Of a stretch of 64,000 bases of DNA, positions 48,418-60,497 are shown piece after piece. The notes under the pieces were generated by a model that ran no database searches, was not told the DNA's origin, and saw only the letters and a list, made by a program, of their open reading frames with translations. Position 1 is the stretch's first letter, and each line of letters starts with the position of its first letter. Source of the DNA: Pseudofabraea citricarpa (lineage: Eukaryota > Ascomycota > Leotiomycetes > Helotiales > Dermateaceae); NCBI GenBank assembly GCA_029641185.1, contig JAPWGK010000019.1, positions 868,001 through 932,000 on the forward strand, given 5' to 3'. A program made the position numbers and the translations under genes.

Positions 48418-50606
48418 GGGAACCTCTAAAAGTGGGAAGGGAAAAGGATGGATAACTCAAAAAGTATTATTTAATCTAATAGAACTTTATGCTACTCCTG
48501 CTACCAGAGTGGGAGGAATCTAAATGTTTGTGTGCGATACTGGAATTGGTTAATTGTGCGGTTGAGGTTATATCTCAGAGCACGCAGGTTTTGAATCTCT
48601 GCACTGATCTTTCCTAGAGATCTATGCAATTGTCCTTCTTCCTCTACATATTCCCACTCATTTTCATGTCTATTGGCCACCCGGCCTACACCAGACAGAA
48701 GGATTCAGGCGTTGCAGAACCATATCTAGAAACCTCATTCCAACACCTCGTTCAAAGTAAATGTATACTCCCACGAGTTTCAACGACCCCAGGGCCTGGC
48801 TTCATCAATCCCATCGCATTTCTCACAGCCAGCTCTTCAAGAACAAGCAAGAGCTATACCTGCCCTGAACCATGCATTAGCTGCTAGAGAATCCATTACC
48901 CTTGCTACAGCTAAATTCTTAAATAACCGTACAGTTCATTTATTCAGTCAGTCAGTCAATTAGTCAATTAGCTCGTCTGGCTGGTGTTGTATCTCACGGG
49001 ATCGGGATGCATTTAATATGAGGCGTGAATGTAGGAGGGATTTTTGTAGATTGGGGGTATGACTGACTTGTGAGTTGTGAGTTGTGACTTGTGGGTTGTG
49101 GGTTGTGGGTTGTGGATTTTGTTGGGTAGTTTTAGTAATTCGTGTATATCTGATATAGTGACATTAATTATCTTGTCTTGTCTTATCGGCCCAAAATTCC
49201 AGAGTTTCCTTGCCGAAAAAGAAAAAAACCCCCGAATAGATCGGAATCGTTAGCGGGGCCAGGTTCATTGAAAACCAGGGCTTCTGCAAATAGGAACAGA
49301 AAGCGTACAGGTAGATAGATGTACGAATATTCAAAAAAGGAACAGAGATTCTTCTCAAAGGGGCATACGGAGACTTGTGTACCGAAAGCCAAAGAGGAAA
49401 ACCTTCCTGTTCGATTCTTGATCTATCTTCTTACTTAGAGGAATCTTGCGGTGTTTCGAAAAATTGCTACTACCTGAAATTTCCAAATTCGAGAGAATAT
49501 TCAGTTCGGACTTGGAGAGCTTGCCCGAGGCTCTTTTCGATGACGCTCGAGTTCTGCTCTGAACGACTACGGAGGGGCCGAGAAGGCTACCGGGAAATAG
49601 GACTTAATCCTACTGAGAAAGTGTTTCAAAGAAAGATCAACGAACTAGCTTGCTTCTCAGTGATTGAAACCCCTTCACTTGGGGGTATCAGTGCCGGTAA
49701 TAGGTAGCATGTCAGTTGTCTATTTGACTGGCTCGTCGGCTACGAGCATTCGATTATTTCCATCGTGAAGCGAACTACCGGATGGACATTCATCACGCTA
49801 ACTTCACTTTACCAGGCTTATCTCTCCCTCCCTATATTCTTACATCTTTTCACAATCGTTCAATCCAACCCTCTCGTCAATAGCCCGTAATAGCTCCAGC
49901 ATCTGTCTCCCTGATAATCTCGTTATCTCACCTTGGTGCTCAAACCCACCACGCCAGCAACGGCCCGAACCGTCTCAGGTTAGGTAGAAGGAACTGATAA
50001 GGGCGCATTCAGACCTGAAAATAGAAGTTCACGTCCAAGAGATTGAAGCAGTTGAGGAGTTCGAGGGCGAAAGAGTGAAATGCCTAGAGGAAAGTCGACT
50101 TTATGAAGTGGTTGGCTATGGTCCTGGAGAAGCGAGGGTTTGAAAAGACGGTCGTGTATCTTATTCTAGATGTCCTAGGTAATTCTCTCGGAAAGATAAA
50201 TGGAGATCCGTGGCCGGGAGGGCTTTCTGAGGCGGAGCTTGTTGTTGACTGTTCGAGTCTGGTCTCGATGAAAATCATAACGGGGTCACTTACAATTTAC
50301 AGCTTGATATTTTTGATCATGGACCATGTGGATATTTCAAAGGTGTTCAAATAAAGATTATTTAAAATTGTAGCGGTTCAGCTGATGAAGTTTCATGTAC
50401 AGTTCTTCCGGAAGAGGATGCTGTTGAAACCACAGCATATTATATATCAAATGAGAACTGCAAGTTCAAGCGACGAGTTTTGGCACCTAACTCTCTCTCA
50501 TCCAATATCCAACACACAAGACACCCACACCAAACAAACAAACACAAGCCCGTTGGAAAACCAGACGAGAACCACCAACAAATCAACCAAAGAGGAAAAG
50601 AAGAAA
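48418..50606. other. Intergenic region downstream of dipeptidyl-peptidase V
   Basis: 2.2 kb, AT-rich, no supported gene. A run of GTTGTGA/GTTGTGG units lies at 49071-49115. The final 100 bp before 50607 are CA- and A-rich, like the leader of an expressed fungal gene. Confidence 0.4.
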
Positions 50607-50848
50607 ATGTCAAGTCAGTAAACAACCTACCTACCTACCCCTACCCCTATATTTTCCATTCCATTTTCCTCACTCTGCCCAAACCTAAGCGAGCAAGCAA
50701 GCGTATTCACTGACATGGGAATTGAGCATTTTGCAGGAACCAAGCGGTAAAGAGGCTAAGAGTTGCTGGCCAAACCTCTCCCGCAATTTCACTTGAGATC
50801 ATTATTATTCATCCACACATGACACGCAATGAAACGAGAAAAATCTAG
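50607..50848 (+). CDS. Possible very small two-exon gene or truncated gene start
   Basis: Possible model: join(50607..50617, 50737..50848), about 40 aa starting MSSQNQAVKRL. The intron has good signals (GTAAAC donor, CTGAC branch site about 25 nt before GCAG). The upstream leader is pyrimidine- then CA/A-rich, with AAGAAA directly before the ATG, a favourable context. The second exon loses any family feature after the first residues and stops soon. It could be a real micropeptide, an upstream exon of a lost gene or chance. I recognise no family with certainty. Confidence 0.3.
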
Positions 50849-51242
50849 AGTATAAGTAGAGTAATTCAAAACCGTCTTGTCTATGAGATGGGACATGGTA
50901 TCCTCCAGAACTATGCTACACCCCCGCGCGCGCACACACACACAGCAACGGAAAAAAAAAAAGGCTGGCCGGACAAGGGGAAAAGGTCAGAGGAAGAAAA
51001 CGAGAAACGGAGAAAGAAAAATCACAAAACAAAACAAAAAACAAAAAGGGGAATTGATATAAACGAGGGTATGCGCCTTTCGCTGTGCTCCAAAGATGTC
51101 CGATCCCGCTGCCAGCCAGAAACCACCATCGTTGTTTGTCCCCCGAAGCCCCAGAATTTCCGTACACCATTACCATACAAAGAGTAATTAATTCCTTGCT
51201 CTCCAGAGAGCGTCAAGGCTACAAAGACTATGTGCGCATCAT
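50849..51242. other. Short spacer before the RING gene
   Basis: About 390 bp with CG/CA dinucleotide and poly-A runs at 50931-50960. It contains the 3' side of the leftward RING gene. No gene seen. Confidence 0.4.
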
Positions 51243-54002
51243 CTATCGACTGCGATCTTCTTGCGGCGGTCGTGGGCTTCTAGAACTTGATCCAAGACTG
51301 CTTGCTAATAACGTTCTCCAACTGCTTGCACGTGCTGCTCGAGGACGAGTAGGACTTGGTGATGCGACACCTTGCTCTAGATCCCGCTCCGTTTCGCCAT
51401 CAAGTGCACGGGGTATAGGTTGAGCAGCTGAGGGAGAGTTGTTTACTGTCTCTGCAGCTTGATGTTGAATATCATCGTCGCTATCGTCATGATATGGTTC
51501 ATATCGGGGACTGGAAGGTGATCCTCGAGCAAGAGATCGAACGACATCGCCTTTACAAATAGGACATGTTCTTCGTCGTGTGGTGAGCCAGGGCGTACTG
51601 TATCTCGTTAGCTAAAATCCAGGAAACAATGTTCAGGGTACTCACATGCAGTCCTCGTGGAATTCATGTCCACAAGGTAGACTCATAACCCGACTGACAC
51701 CATCGACATATTCTTCTAAACATACAACGCATTCAACTTGCTTTCCCATGAACTTTTTCCATTCACTAGAAACACTAGCATTCTTTTCATGCTCATTTCC
51801 TTGGCGTTGAGGAACTGTTGGTACCAAAAGTGGCTGGGAATTAACCCGTATCAGATCACCAGGTTCTGGGATACCAGTAGTTGTCCTGGACCGCGGACGT
51901 GGACGTGTTGGAGTCGATTGAAGTAAAGGTGTGTTTGCAGAAGAGCTGGTAGGCGACGGTATTCTTGGAGATTGACTACCAGATGCAATGGTCTGGTATG
52001 TTCTCACTGGTAGCCTCTCAACCACTGATTTTGGTGCTCTCCATCTTCTGCGTCTGATCCGAGATCTCACAAGAAGCAAAGCGTACACAATAGTGAGAGT
52101 TACCAGTGGGCTGACAACTAAAACTAAAAGTGTGTCAAGGAATGGGCTGGCACCGCTGGTTGGCGTCAATGTAACCCATAAGCCTTCGTATTCATCGTCA
52201 TCTCCATCATCATCATCGGATTCTTCCTCCTTTGTACTAGCAGCCGTCGAAACTTTTGAATTTACAGAAGCTGGAATAGGCTCGATTCCAGCATCTTCTT
52301 CATCATCACCAAAGATGGTCGATAATAATCCTTTAGCCCCCCCACCTTCTGACTTTGAGCCCTCTTGATCTTCGCTGGCTTTGTTTTTCTCCTGCAAATG
52401 TGCATCGTTTGCATTATATTCACCACTTCCAGGTGTAATGCTGCCGCCTTTGAGGGCTGGATTATACTCGGGTATATCCTGTAGTGCTCCACCAGTATGC
52501 TTCTTTCCAGCCTTCGCTGGAGGAGAATTCGCCTTTGATTTCGAAGCATCTGTCTTCTCGTCTCCTTTCTGAGGAGATGCTTTGGTATCAGAACTTTGCC
52601 CAACCAAATCTGGATCTCTCCAATCTTGCACACCAATTACAAAATCATCACCAGCAGATGCCTTGTTGCCAGCTTTGGCCTTTGGAGGGGAACCCTTTTC
52701 TGCGTCTGCTTTTTTGTTGACCTGCTTGACATTGGATGCCTTCTTCGTATCAGTATCATCATCCTTCCAATCATCCACAAGTACCCAATCTAATTGCCCG
52801 CTGCTTGGTGGTCGGCTGCTATCCGATTTTGAATCATCACCCCCGGTGCCCGTAAAGAGTGATTTGAACCACCCAGGTCGTTGTGTGGGAATAGGAACCT
52901 TCTTCTCCTCTGTTTTGGTTGTTCCTTTCTTATTGGATTGTGCGCGGGCTGTCATAGTGGGTTTATTGGCAGCCGCTATTGGGGTGAAAGTAGGGTTCGA
53001 AGTCTGTTTCTTCCCCGCCTTTTTGGGTTTATCTGAATGTTGTACCTTCAATGCCGGCTTTCCATTCTCATCGATGGTGTTTTCAATGAAACTCCCTGGA
53101 CCAATCAGGGACGATAACAAATGAGCCGTGGTACGCGAGGTAAAAATGGCCGGAATTGTGACGTTAGAGGTATCGCCTCTAGCATACATCTGAATGAGAG
53201 CTCCTCCTTTGGTATTGTCGCCCACAATCAGTGCAATGCCACCTCTCCTCTGGGTCCACTTCACTTTTTCTAAGAAGCCACACCCACCACGACTCAACAG
53301 CACAACCTTTCCTGCAATCTCTGCCCCCTCTTGTATAGACTGAATATCTGCATGGTTGTCCTTGGAGTCCACCGCCTGCTTGCCCCCATGTTTCGAAAAG
53401 GGCGAGCCCATTAGAGGATGATGAAGATAATCGTCGGTACCATCGTCAGCCGACGGCCCTGAACTGTCGCCTTTTCCATCTGCTTTCTGATTCGGCACAG
53501 CAGTCCGATCTACATCACCTTGGCCGTCTCTCTTGTTGACCTTTGATTTCTCGGCAATCGTCGCAGACTTTCCATCTCCGGATTTGATTCCATCTGATGT
53601 CGCAGCGCCAGACTTTGCAAAGCTGTCAACCCACCCAGGCACGTCGCTGCAGCCTAACTCTCCCTCGGCACCCGCCGCAACCATTCCTTGCCGTATTCCT
53701 TCATCTCCAAAGCCGCTCCCGATCCACACCTGCCCTTTGAGTCCTTCCTTTGGTAGTGATGGCCCGAAACCAGCAGGCCTCGCGAGGAAAGCAGTTGAGT
53801 TCTCATGCGTGAGAGTGATGATGGCGTTCGGAGGGAAGAGGGAGAAGGGAGCCCGGAACGAGAAGAAGCCCTCTATGCCAGTCTGCGACGACGGCGATGT
53901 GGTGATGGTCTGCGGCGCCCCCGAGGATCGTGAGGATATGAGGGCGAGGAAGGCCGAGGTCACCAGAAATGCGACCACAATGATGATTCTTGGAGGTCGC
54001 AT
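51243..54002 (-). CDS. PA-domain, single-membrane-span RING-H2 E3 ubiquitin ligase
   Basis: Model: complement(join(51243..51597, 51646..54002)), 903 aa. The start ATG at 54002 gives a signal anchor (RIIIVVAFLVTSAFLALISS). A split protease-associated (PA) region follows: FRAPFSLFPPNAIITL near residue 50 and GKVVLLSRGGCGFLEKVKW near 227, separated and followed by long Lys/Ser/Asp-rich disordered inserts. A membrane span (LLVLVVSPLVTLTIVYALLL) lies at about 622-645. The RING-H2 finger CVVCLEEY..PCGHEFHEDC begins near 760 and is completed across the intron by I-TPWLTTRRRTCPICK. This is the architecture of endomembrane E3 ligases such as RNF13/GRAIL: lumenal PA, one helix, cytosolic RING. Substrates unknown. 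The inserts make it longer than animal relatives. The frame opens further upstream only through a TTG. Confidence 0.88.
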
Positions 54003-55632
54003 GTTGCGTGTGTGGTGGGTCTCGTCGTCGTCGTCGTCGTACCCCTCAGCTCTGAAGCTGTGTGAGATGGTGAGGATGTCGCATTCGACAGCGGAAGGAA
54101 AGATAATAAAGAACGACGGGGTGGAGAGGGTCAAAGGATGGGATAGAGCTGTGAGTAGTAGAGGAGGCGGCGGCGGGAGGTAAGGTCTTATTAGAGGAAG
54201 GTTGGTGAGTCGTTGATTCTGGACTGATCGGTGTGGCTAAGCAGGTCGTGGGCGGCCGATCAACACAGGGGTGTGGCAGAGCAGCAGCACGTACACTACT
54301 GTACAGACTCAAGAGGACATACGAGGGCGGAGAACTTGCGAGTGCGCAGGCCGGACGGGAGTTCCTTACATACAGTTCGCAGGAGAGTCAATAGTCGAAT
54401 ATTGGAAGGTATATTTACCTCGCGGATGACTTTGCTCCCCTGCTGTATTGCGATGATCACATGCCGACTGACTCGATGCTGCCCAATTTATTGAGACATG
54501 GGCACGTGACCTGCGGATCTGGTGACTTTGATTGTTTGCGGAAGACGCGCTGATATTTGGATCTTCGCAGCAGACCCCACGAGCACTCCACCACTGTGTT
54601 TCAGTAAAGACATGCGCATGTCGTGCTTCGGGAGACTCTGTTCTTCAGCACAAGTCGCCATCAGGAGACTAGAGGAAATTCCCAAGTCCAAGACCACGTC
54701 CAAGTCCATAAGACTAGCAGCGCTTAACAACCCTCCGGGCAACGAACCCTCTTACAACTCTGTGTGTCCCGCTCAACGGATCCTATGAAACATCCCACGG
54801 ATCATTCGCCCCCAATAGCTGTACAATGCTGCGCTACTCAAAGTTGAGCGAGAGTCAACTCCTTCAAAACGGCTTCCAGACGTGCCTGTCTACTCCTCGG
54901 AGTGGAAGTCAACTACGTCAACGGTCTAGACATGCACTAGCATCTGATGGTAGCTCTGTTTCCCAGCCACCGATGCCATGCACTGGAAATCCTTAGTCGT
55001 GCGAACTAGAACGAGTTGAGTTCGGAAAGCTTGTGGGGATTTCAACTTGCAATATATTTCTATATGGCATTCTTCAACCTCAAGAAGTCCCCGATCAAGC
55101 GGATCTGCACATGGATGCTGTGTCTGTGTGTGTCCTTGTTGGTGCAAAGAGGCTGGCACATATCAAGACAGCGACGAAACATCAATGAGATGGCTGAGTT
55201 AAAGGCTTCTCTTGCATTGTTAGCTCGGTTGGCGAGTCACACTACCATCCGCCTCTCTCTCTCTTTCTCAACAGGAGGTAACTGCAGCCGTCTTCCTGAT
55301 ACCTTCGTGTGCCGCACTTCTATGTGCCACTCGCTCAGACCAGCCTCATTCTTACATTAGTCACTACTTTTCAAGTGTGCAGTGGCTAAATCTCGTCATG
55401 AGAGTGGTATTAGCTCCTCCAGAGCCTTCTTCACACTGCTCTAGCTACCTGGACATGACGTCTTCCCCTACGGGCTGAAGTACCCGCCCTCAGTATAACA
55501 TGTAAGTACCAGCCTCAAGGAGTTGAGGAATTGTTTGTGATTTTTCATATCCTGCTTTGGTTTCTTGTACACCTGGCTTGTCGCCAATTTTGATTCAAAG
55601 CATTGGTATTTTCAAGAAATCCGGCCTGAATC
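54003..55632. other. Divergent intergenic region between RING and aquaporin genes
   Basis: 1.6 kb serving as promoter for both genes. Short open frames lack features. No repeat of note. Confidence 0.4.
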
Positions 55633-57223
55633 ATGAATATCAACACACCCCGAACCAATGGAGGCTTTACCTTGCCATGGGCCAACGATGGTAGAAAGCA
55701 TCGTGTGGCTACTGGCGTATCTTCTCGAAGCTCTCTCAGGTCAAACCGTTTACCTTTTCTGAATTGGATTCCTGATTCCGTAAGAACATAGCCCAATCTC
55801 ATGTCTGTGTGTATACGACTAATGCTCGAAAGGCTCGAAATCATTTCGTAGCCAGTACTGCAGTATGTATCCTGCCGCTGTTTTTGCAGCGAAATATGCA
55901 GCTATCCAACCCATGAGCGGACGATATTGATAAACCAAAAGTGTGCTAATACCTTCGCCACTTCTAGGAGTTCACAGGCACAACACTATTCTTGTTTTTC
56001 GCTTTTTCAGGAACACAGGTTGCTCTACTAGCCGACGCTGGCGATAGTCCAAATGCTGTGGGAACTCCAAGCAACCCAGCGCAACTGCTATATATTGCAT
56101 TATGCTTTGGGTTTTCCCTGGCTGTCAATGCTTGGGTGTTCTTCCGTATCAGTGGTGGTTTGTTCAACCCTGCTGTAAGTCAAGCCAAATGAGGGGGTGC
56201 ACTTGCAGTTTAATCTGACCTTTATAGGTTACTATGGGCATGTGTCTAGTTGGAGCCTTGCCATATCTTCGCGGAGTCTTCCTTATTATCTCGCAGATAC
56301 TTGGTGGAATCACTGCTGCTGCCATATGTTCTGCATTATTCCCAGGACCACTCACTGTCAGAACAAGTCTGGGAGGTGGAACATCTGTCGTGCAAGGGCT
56401 ATTCATAGAGATGTTCTTGACAGCAGAGCTGGTTTTCACGATCTTTATGCTGGCAGCGGAGAAACATAAGGGCACTTTCATTGCTCCCATCGGCATCGGC
56501 CTCTCCTTATTTATTGCCGAACTTACAGGTATGCTTTACTTTACTTATTATTTTCCAACTCACTAATTGTTAGGTGTCTATTTCACTGGAGGATCAGTCA
56601 ATCCAGCTCGCTCTTTTGGCCCATCGGTCGTTGCTCATAAATTCCATACTTACCACTGGATTTATTGGGTCGGCCCAATACTTGGCTCACTTCTCGCGTC
56701 TGGATTCTATCTCTTCATTAAAATGCTTGAGTACGAGACAGCCAACCCAGGACAGGATAGGTCAAAGCCTGAAGGCGAACATTTTAATCCTGATCTGCAC
56801 TTGACCGAATCCAATCCTCGCGTGTCATTTGCGCCAGACGATTATGCTGCGGAGGAGGGAAGAGGGCAACAGATGCAGTCCATGAAACCTGCTGGCTCAT
56901 ATGGGCACCCAACTGAATACGGGAGTAAAGCAAGACCTTTCAGCGAGAGCCCAGCACCCCCGCACCCCAATGACCAATTTGCTGGTCTTGCTGAGGGTGG
57001 AATGCACGCACACGAATTAGTAAAGCCTGAGGCTACGGTCAGCAATGCTTCAGATCAGACTATGGTCGGCCACGGCCCGCACACCGCCCCCAAATCGTCT
57101 ATCAAACCAGGTAGTCGTGGTGGTATCACAAGCGGAAAGGAGCATTCATTGCATTCAAACACGTACAACAACCGCAATATTGGCTCTAGCCAAAGAGACG
57201 ACGCTTTTTACGATAATCCATAA
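55633..57223 (+). CDS. Aquaporin / aquaglyceroporin (MIP family)
   Basis: Model: join(55633..55779, 55833..55862, 55968..56174, 56228..56528, 56574..57223), 444 aa. The N-terminal cytosolic segment ends RLPFLNWIPDS, and a 30 nt exon supplies ARNHFVASTA before helix 1 (EFTGTTLFLFFAFSGTQ). Six helices can be traced. The first pore motif is intact as NPA in LFNPAVTMG (split by an intron directly after NPA, residues ~126-128). The second is SVNPARSFGPSV, with the selectivity-filter Arg. The loop after the second NPA is short and followed by an aromatic stretch (HTYHWIYWVGP), features closer to orthodox water channels than to Fps1-type glycerol channels. The tail of about 160 residues is hydrophilic. 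Water transport is the likelier role. Confidence 0.92.
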
Positions 57224-57882
57224 TGGTGGCATTTGTATATCATACTGTTCGGCGTTCTGGTCTTGAGCGATGATTTGTATGAAAGCGTTACTTCTAAACT
57301 ACTTTCGGCAGTTTGGCCAACTAGTTATAATTGTCGTGATAATTGTACATTTTAGGTTCATTGAATCCCGCTACCTCGCTTAAGAAGTGGTTGATGTGAC
57401 GAAGTCTTTGGACAGAACTGACTGGCATAGAAAGGGTAGTATTACTACAAGATCAAAGAGCAGAGAAATTGTTCATACTGGATTCAAAGCCATCCATGCC
57501 TGAGTAGTTATACAAACTCGGGCCGCTCGCCACAAAATGCAGGTACCAGCGACCTAAAGCAAGGGCGAGAGGTGATCGACACATAAACTTGCACAACTCG
57601 GGCTGGTGTTTTTGTGCAGAAGCTGCAAGCAGCAAGTAGCAAGCGGCTTCCCGGCTCGTTCCTCTCATGCGTCACAAAAAAAAAAAAAAAGTTACCCCTC
57701 CAAGAGCTTGGAAAGTTGGTTACGCACTGGGCAGTTTGACATCTTCGAAGTTTGAACACCCGCTGACCTGTACTGTACAAACAAACCACCACCCACTACC
57801 GTACCCTCCACACCAACAAGCACAACTTCGTCTTTACCCGTCCTGTACATTCTACACTCACAGAGACACTCATCACACCATC
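57224..57882. other. Intergenic spacer and promoter of phosphoserine phosphatase
   Basis: 660 bp with a poly-A run at 57676-57691 and CACC-rich leader sequence just before 57883. No gene seen. Confidence 0.4.
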
Positions 57883-59325
57883 ATGACTGCTGAAGGAACA
57901 TCCCCGCCGCGTGCCAGTCGTCCCGTCTTCAGCAATGCTATGCGCAGCAGCTCTTATCTGCAAGAACATCAGCAGTACCGGCCTCCGCAGCAAGATGGCC
58001 ACCAAGGCATTGACAGCATTGTCGAGGGAATGCAAGCGTCGGGTATTTCGCCCTCAGCATCGCCAGTGATTGTGCCCTTCAATGGCATTCCGTCAACCAA
58101 GACGCCCCCGCGCGTTATCGACAGCGGCCTCAATCATACTTTGTCGCATACCAACTGCCAGCCAGAGCCGGGCACTGCTTCTGATCGCCTTATCGCAACC
58201 CTGATCTATAAGACCAAGTCGCCTCGAGTGGCCAACAACGACATCCCTCAGATCACCTCGACGCCGTCTCCAGGTGCTGGCACTGCTGGCACGTCTCGGG
58301 CTCTCCCGCCAAACCTCGCCCCAGTCCGCAACCTCTCTTCCTTTCCTCTCGAGCCACCTCCTGCCGATCCCGAGCCCCTCGATCACTTGTACGGGAGCTA
58401 CATCTCGCCATTATGCCTGACCTCCTTCCTCCACCTCATCGCATCTCTGCCCTCGCGACAAGGCTCAGATACCCTCACGTCGTCGCACCGCTGTCTGGAT
58501 GATCCGTCGCACCCGGCCATCGTAGAACTCACCTTCTCGCCGCCTCCTGACCCGACGTACGTCTCCCTCGATGACCTGCGCAAACACGAGCTTGTATATC
58601 GCTTCGAGCGCGAGTGGAATGTGGATGTGATTCTACAGCAGGATACCGTGCTGCGGCGGTATCCCCGCCTCGTAGTGTTCGACATGGACTCGACGCTGAT
58701 CGAGCAAGAAGTCATCGATCTGATCGCGGCTTCTATTGGCGTGGAAGACCAAGTCTCTGCCATCACGGCCCGAGCGATGAATGGCGAGCTGGACTTCTCG
58801 TCTTCGCTCCGAGCGCGAGCACAGCTGTTGAAGGGCGTGGATGCCGACATCTTCACCAAGTTAAGATCGGTCATCACACCCTCGGCGGGGGCAAAGCCTC
58901 TCTTGAGAGCGCTGAAGAAACTGGGCGTCAAGACTGCAGTGCTCTCAGGTGGATTCATTCCTCTTACGCAGTGGCTGGCTGATACTCTAGGGGTCGACTA
59001 CGCGTTTGCGAACACGCTCGAGGTCGATGCCGTGACGCAGAAACTCAGCGGCGAAGTGCTCGGAGAGATTGTCAATGCCGAGCGCAAGGCCGCCCTGCTC
59101 TTGGAGATCGCCCAGAAGGAATCCATCGACCTCCGACAGGTCGTGGCCGTGGGCGACGGCGCCAACGATCTGTTGATGATGAAGGAGGCCGGGCTCGGTG
59201 TTGCCTTCCAGGCCAAACCTGTAGTGCAGATGGAGGCCGAAGCGCGCCTGAACGGCGGAAGCCTCCTCGACTTGCTATACATCTTTGGCTTCACGGCCGA
59301 AGAAGTCGAGGCCCTGGTACAGTAG
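57883..59325 (+). CDS. SER2: Phosphoserine phosphatase
   Basis: Single exon. From the ATG at 57883 (context ATCATGACT) it encodes 480 aa. The C-terminal ~220 residues are a complete HAD phosphatase of the SerB type: VVFDMDSTLIEQEVID (nucleophile and acid Asp near residues 267-269), VKTAVLSGGFIP (motif II Ser), and GDGANDLLMMKEAG with the metal-binding Asp. It performs the last step of serine synthesis, phosphoserine to serine. The N-terminal ~260 residues exceed bacterial SerB. Residues ~165-255 (DHLYGSYISPLCLTSFLHLI onward) correspond to the extended regulatory region common in Pezizomycotina, and the first 100 are low-complexity. The frame stays open to an ATG at 57667, but that would add a poly-Lys segment read from a poly-A run, so I prefer 57883. 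Confidence 0.92.
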   Translation: MTAEGTSPPRASRPVFSNAMRSSSYLQEHQQYRPPQQDGHQGIDSIVEGMQASGISPSASPVIVPFNGIPSTKTPPRVIDSGLNHTLSHTNCQPEPGTASDRLIATLIYKTKSPRVANNDIPQITSTPSPGAGTAGTSRALPPNLAPVRNLSSFPLEPPPADPEPLDHLYGSYISPLCLTSFLHLIASLPSRQGSDTLTSSHRCLDDPSHPAIVELTFSPPPDPTYVSLDDLRKHELVYRFEREWNVDVILQQDTVLRRYPRLVVFDMDSTLIEQEVIDLIAASIGVEDQVSAITARAMNGELDFSSSLRARAQLLKGVDADIFTKLRSVITPSAGAKPLLRALKKLGVKTAVLSGGFIPLTQWLADTLGVDYAFANTLEVDAVTQKLSGEVLGEIVNAERKAALLLEIAQKESIDLRQVVAVGDGANDLLMMKEAGLGVAFQAKPVVQMEAEARLNGGSLLDLLYIFGFTAEEVEALVQ

Positions 59326-60497
59326 TAAACGACGGCCAGGGCGGGTGACGGAACGGATCGTGATGGTGTGACGCATTATGCGTGTTTTTTTTCCGTGTGT
59401 TGTTTTTGCTCGGCGCAAGTCGTAGGTTCATGATTCACGAACCTGGGCAGGTTCGGTTCCAAACGTTCTCATTTTTCTTTTTTATCACGAAATCGGGAGG
59501 GAGGGGAAGGATCAATTTCAGGACTGGTTGGCTTCTGGTTTACTGCTCCTCTGTGGTTTTTTCTGGTTTTTATCTTTGGGCGGGATGGGGTTAGGGATAT
59601 AGAGTTTAGCAGATCATAGAGAGAGAGAAAGAAAGAAAGAGAGACGGAAAGAGAGAGAGAGAGAAAATGGCATGTGTTGTTGTCTTGATTGTCCCTCTAT
59701 CTAGCCTGGCCGTCCGGTTCTCCATTCTCCCCTGCTGTACCCATGTTACTCGTACGTGCTATGCTGCCTATGCTGCTTGTTGCTTGGTATTTTATCCACC
59801 TCCCTACGTAGGCTTTGGGTATCGATTGGGTCACTTTTTTTGATGCTTGGAGATCTGCTTACTCGCGGTACCTATCCATCCCTCTGACAGTTTTCTTTTT
59901 TCTTTCTTTTCTCTTTCTTTTCGCTCCCATATATCGAGTCAGCTCATGTCTGGGTAGGCGGGTAGGCTGGTAGGTAAGGTCGGTAGGTCGAAAAGCACAG
60001 ACAGGCACAATTGCAAACTTCAACCCATGTATACGAGACAGCAAAATAAGCTCAAAGAGGGAGAAAAGTCGACGCGTCGTCCATTGTATAAAGTACATCT
60101 ATACCAATCTCGTGTACGTACCGGGTCCAAACCTTACAGTACTTAAAAGTACTGTTAACTTCAGACAGACAGTGAGAGAGAGAGAGAGAGGCTGGGAAAG
60201 CCCCTCGAAAGTGAAAGAAGATACATAAAAACTCCCGTCCGTATATGCTCCAATGCTATCCCATCCCACCCAGTCCTGTACCTGTCCTGTTCCCCGAGGA
60301 TATGGAAAGAAGCCGTCATGAGAAGAAGAAAAAAAGAAGAAAAAAAGAAGAAAAAAAGAAGAAAAAAAGAAACCCTCACAAAACGCCTCATCCCTGGGTA
60401 TATTCCTCTTCCAAGTTTGTATTGGTTCCCAAAGGGTATATATGTCGCCTGGCCCACACCTTTTATGCTGTTTCCCAATCTTCCCACCCACTCCGAA
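59326..60497. other. Convergent 3' intergenic region
   Basis: 1.2 kb between convergent genes. It contains GAGA-rich (59618-59665) and GAA-type poly-purine runs (60320-60370), and TTTTCTTTTTTC pyrimidine runs (59890-59925). No gene seen. Confidence 0.45.

Noticed and set aside
54003..54134. 44-residue upstream extension of the RING protein
   Set aside because: It opens with TTG and would bury the signal anchor that begins at the ATG at 54002.
57667..57882. Upstream ATG giving a 552-residue phosphoserine phosphatase
   Set aside because: The extra segment reads through a poly-A run (poly-Lys) and CACC-rich promoter-like sequence.
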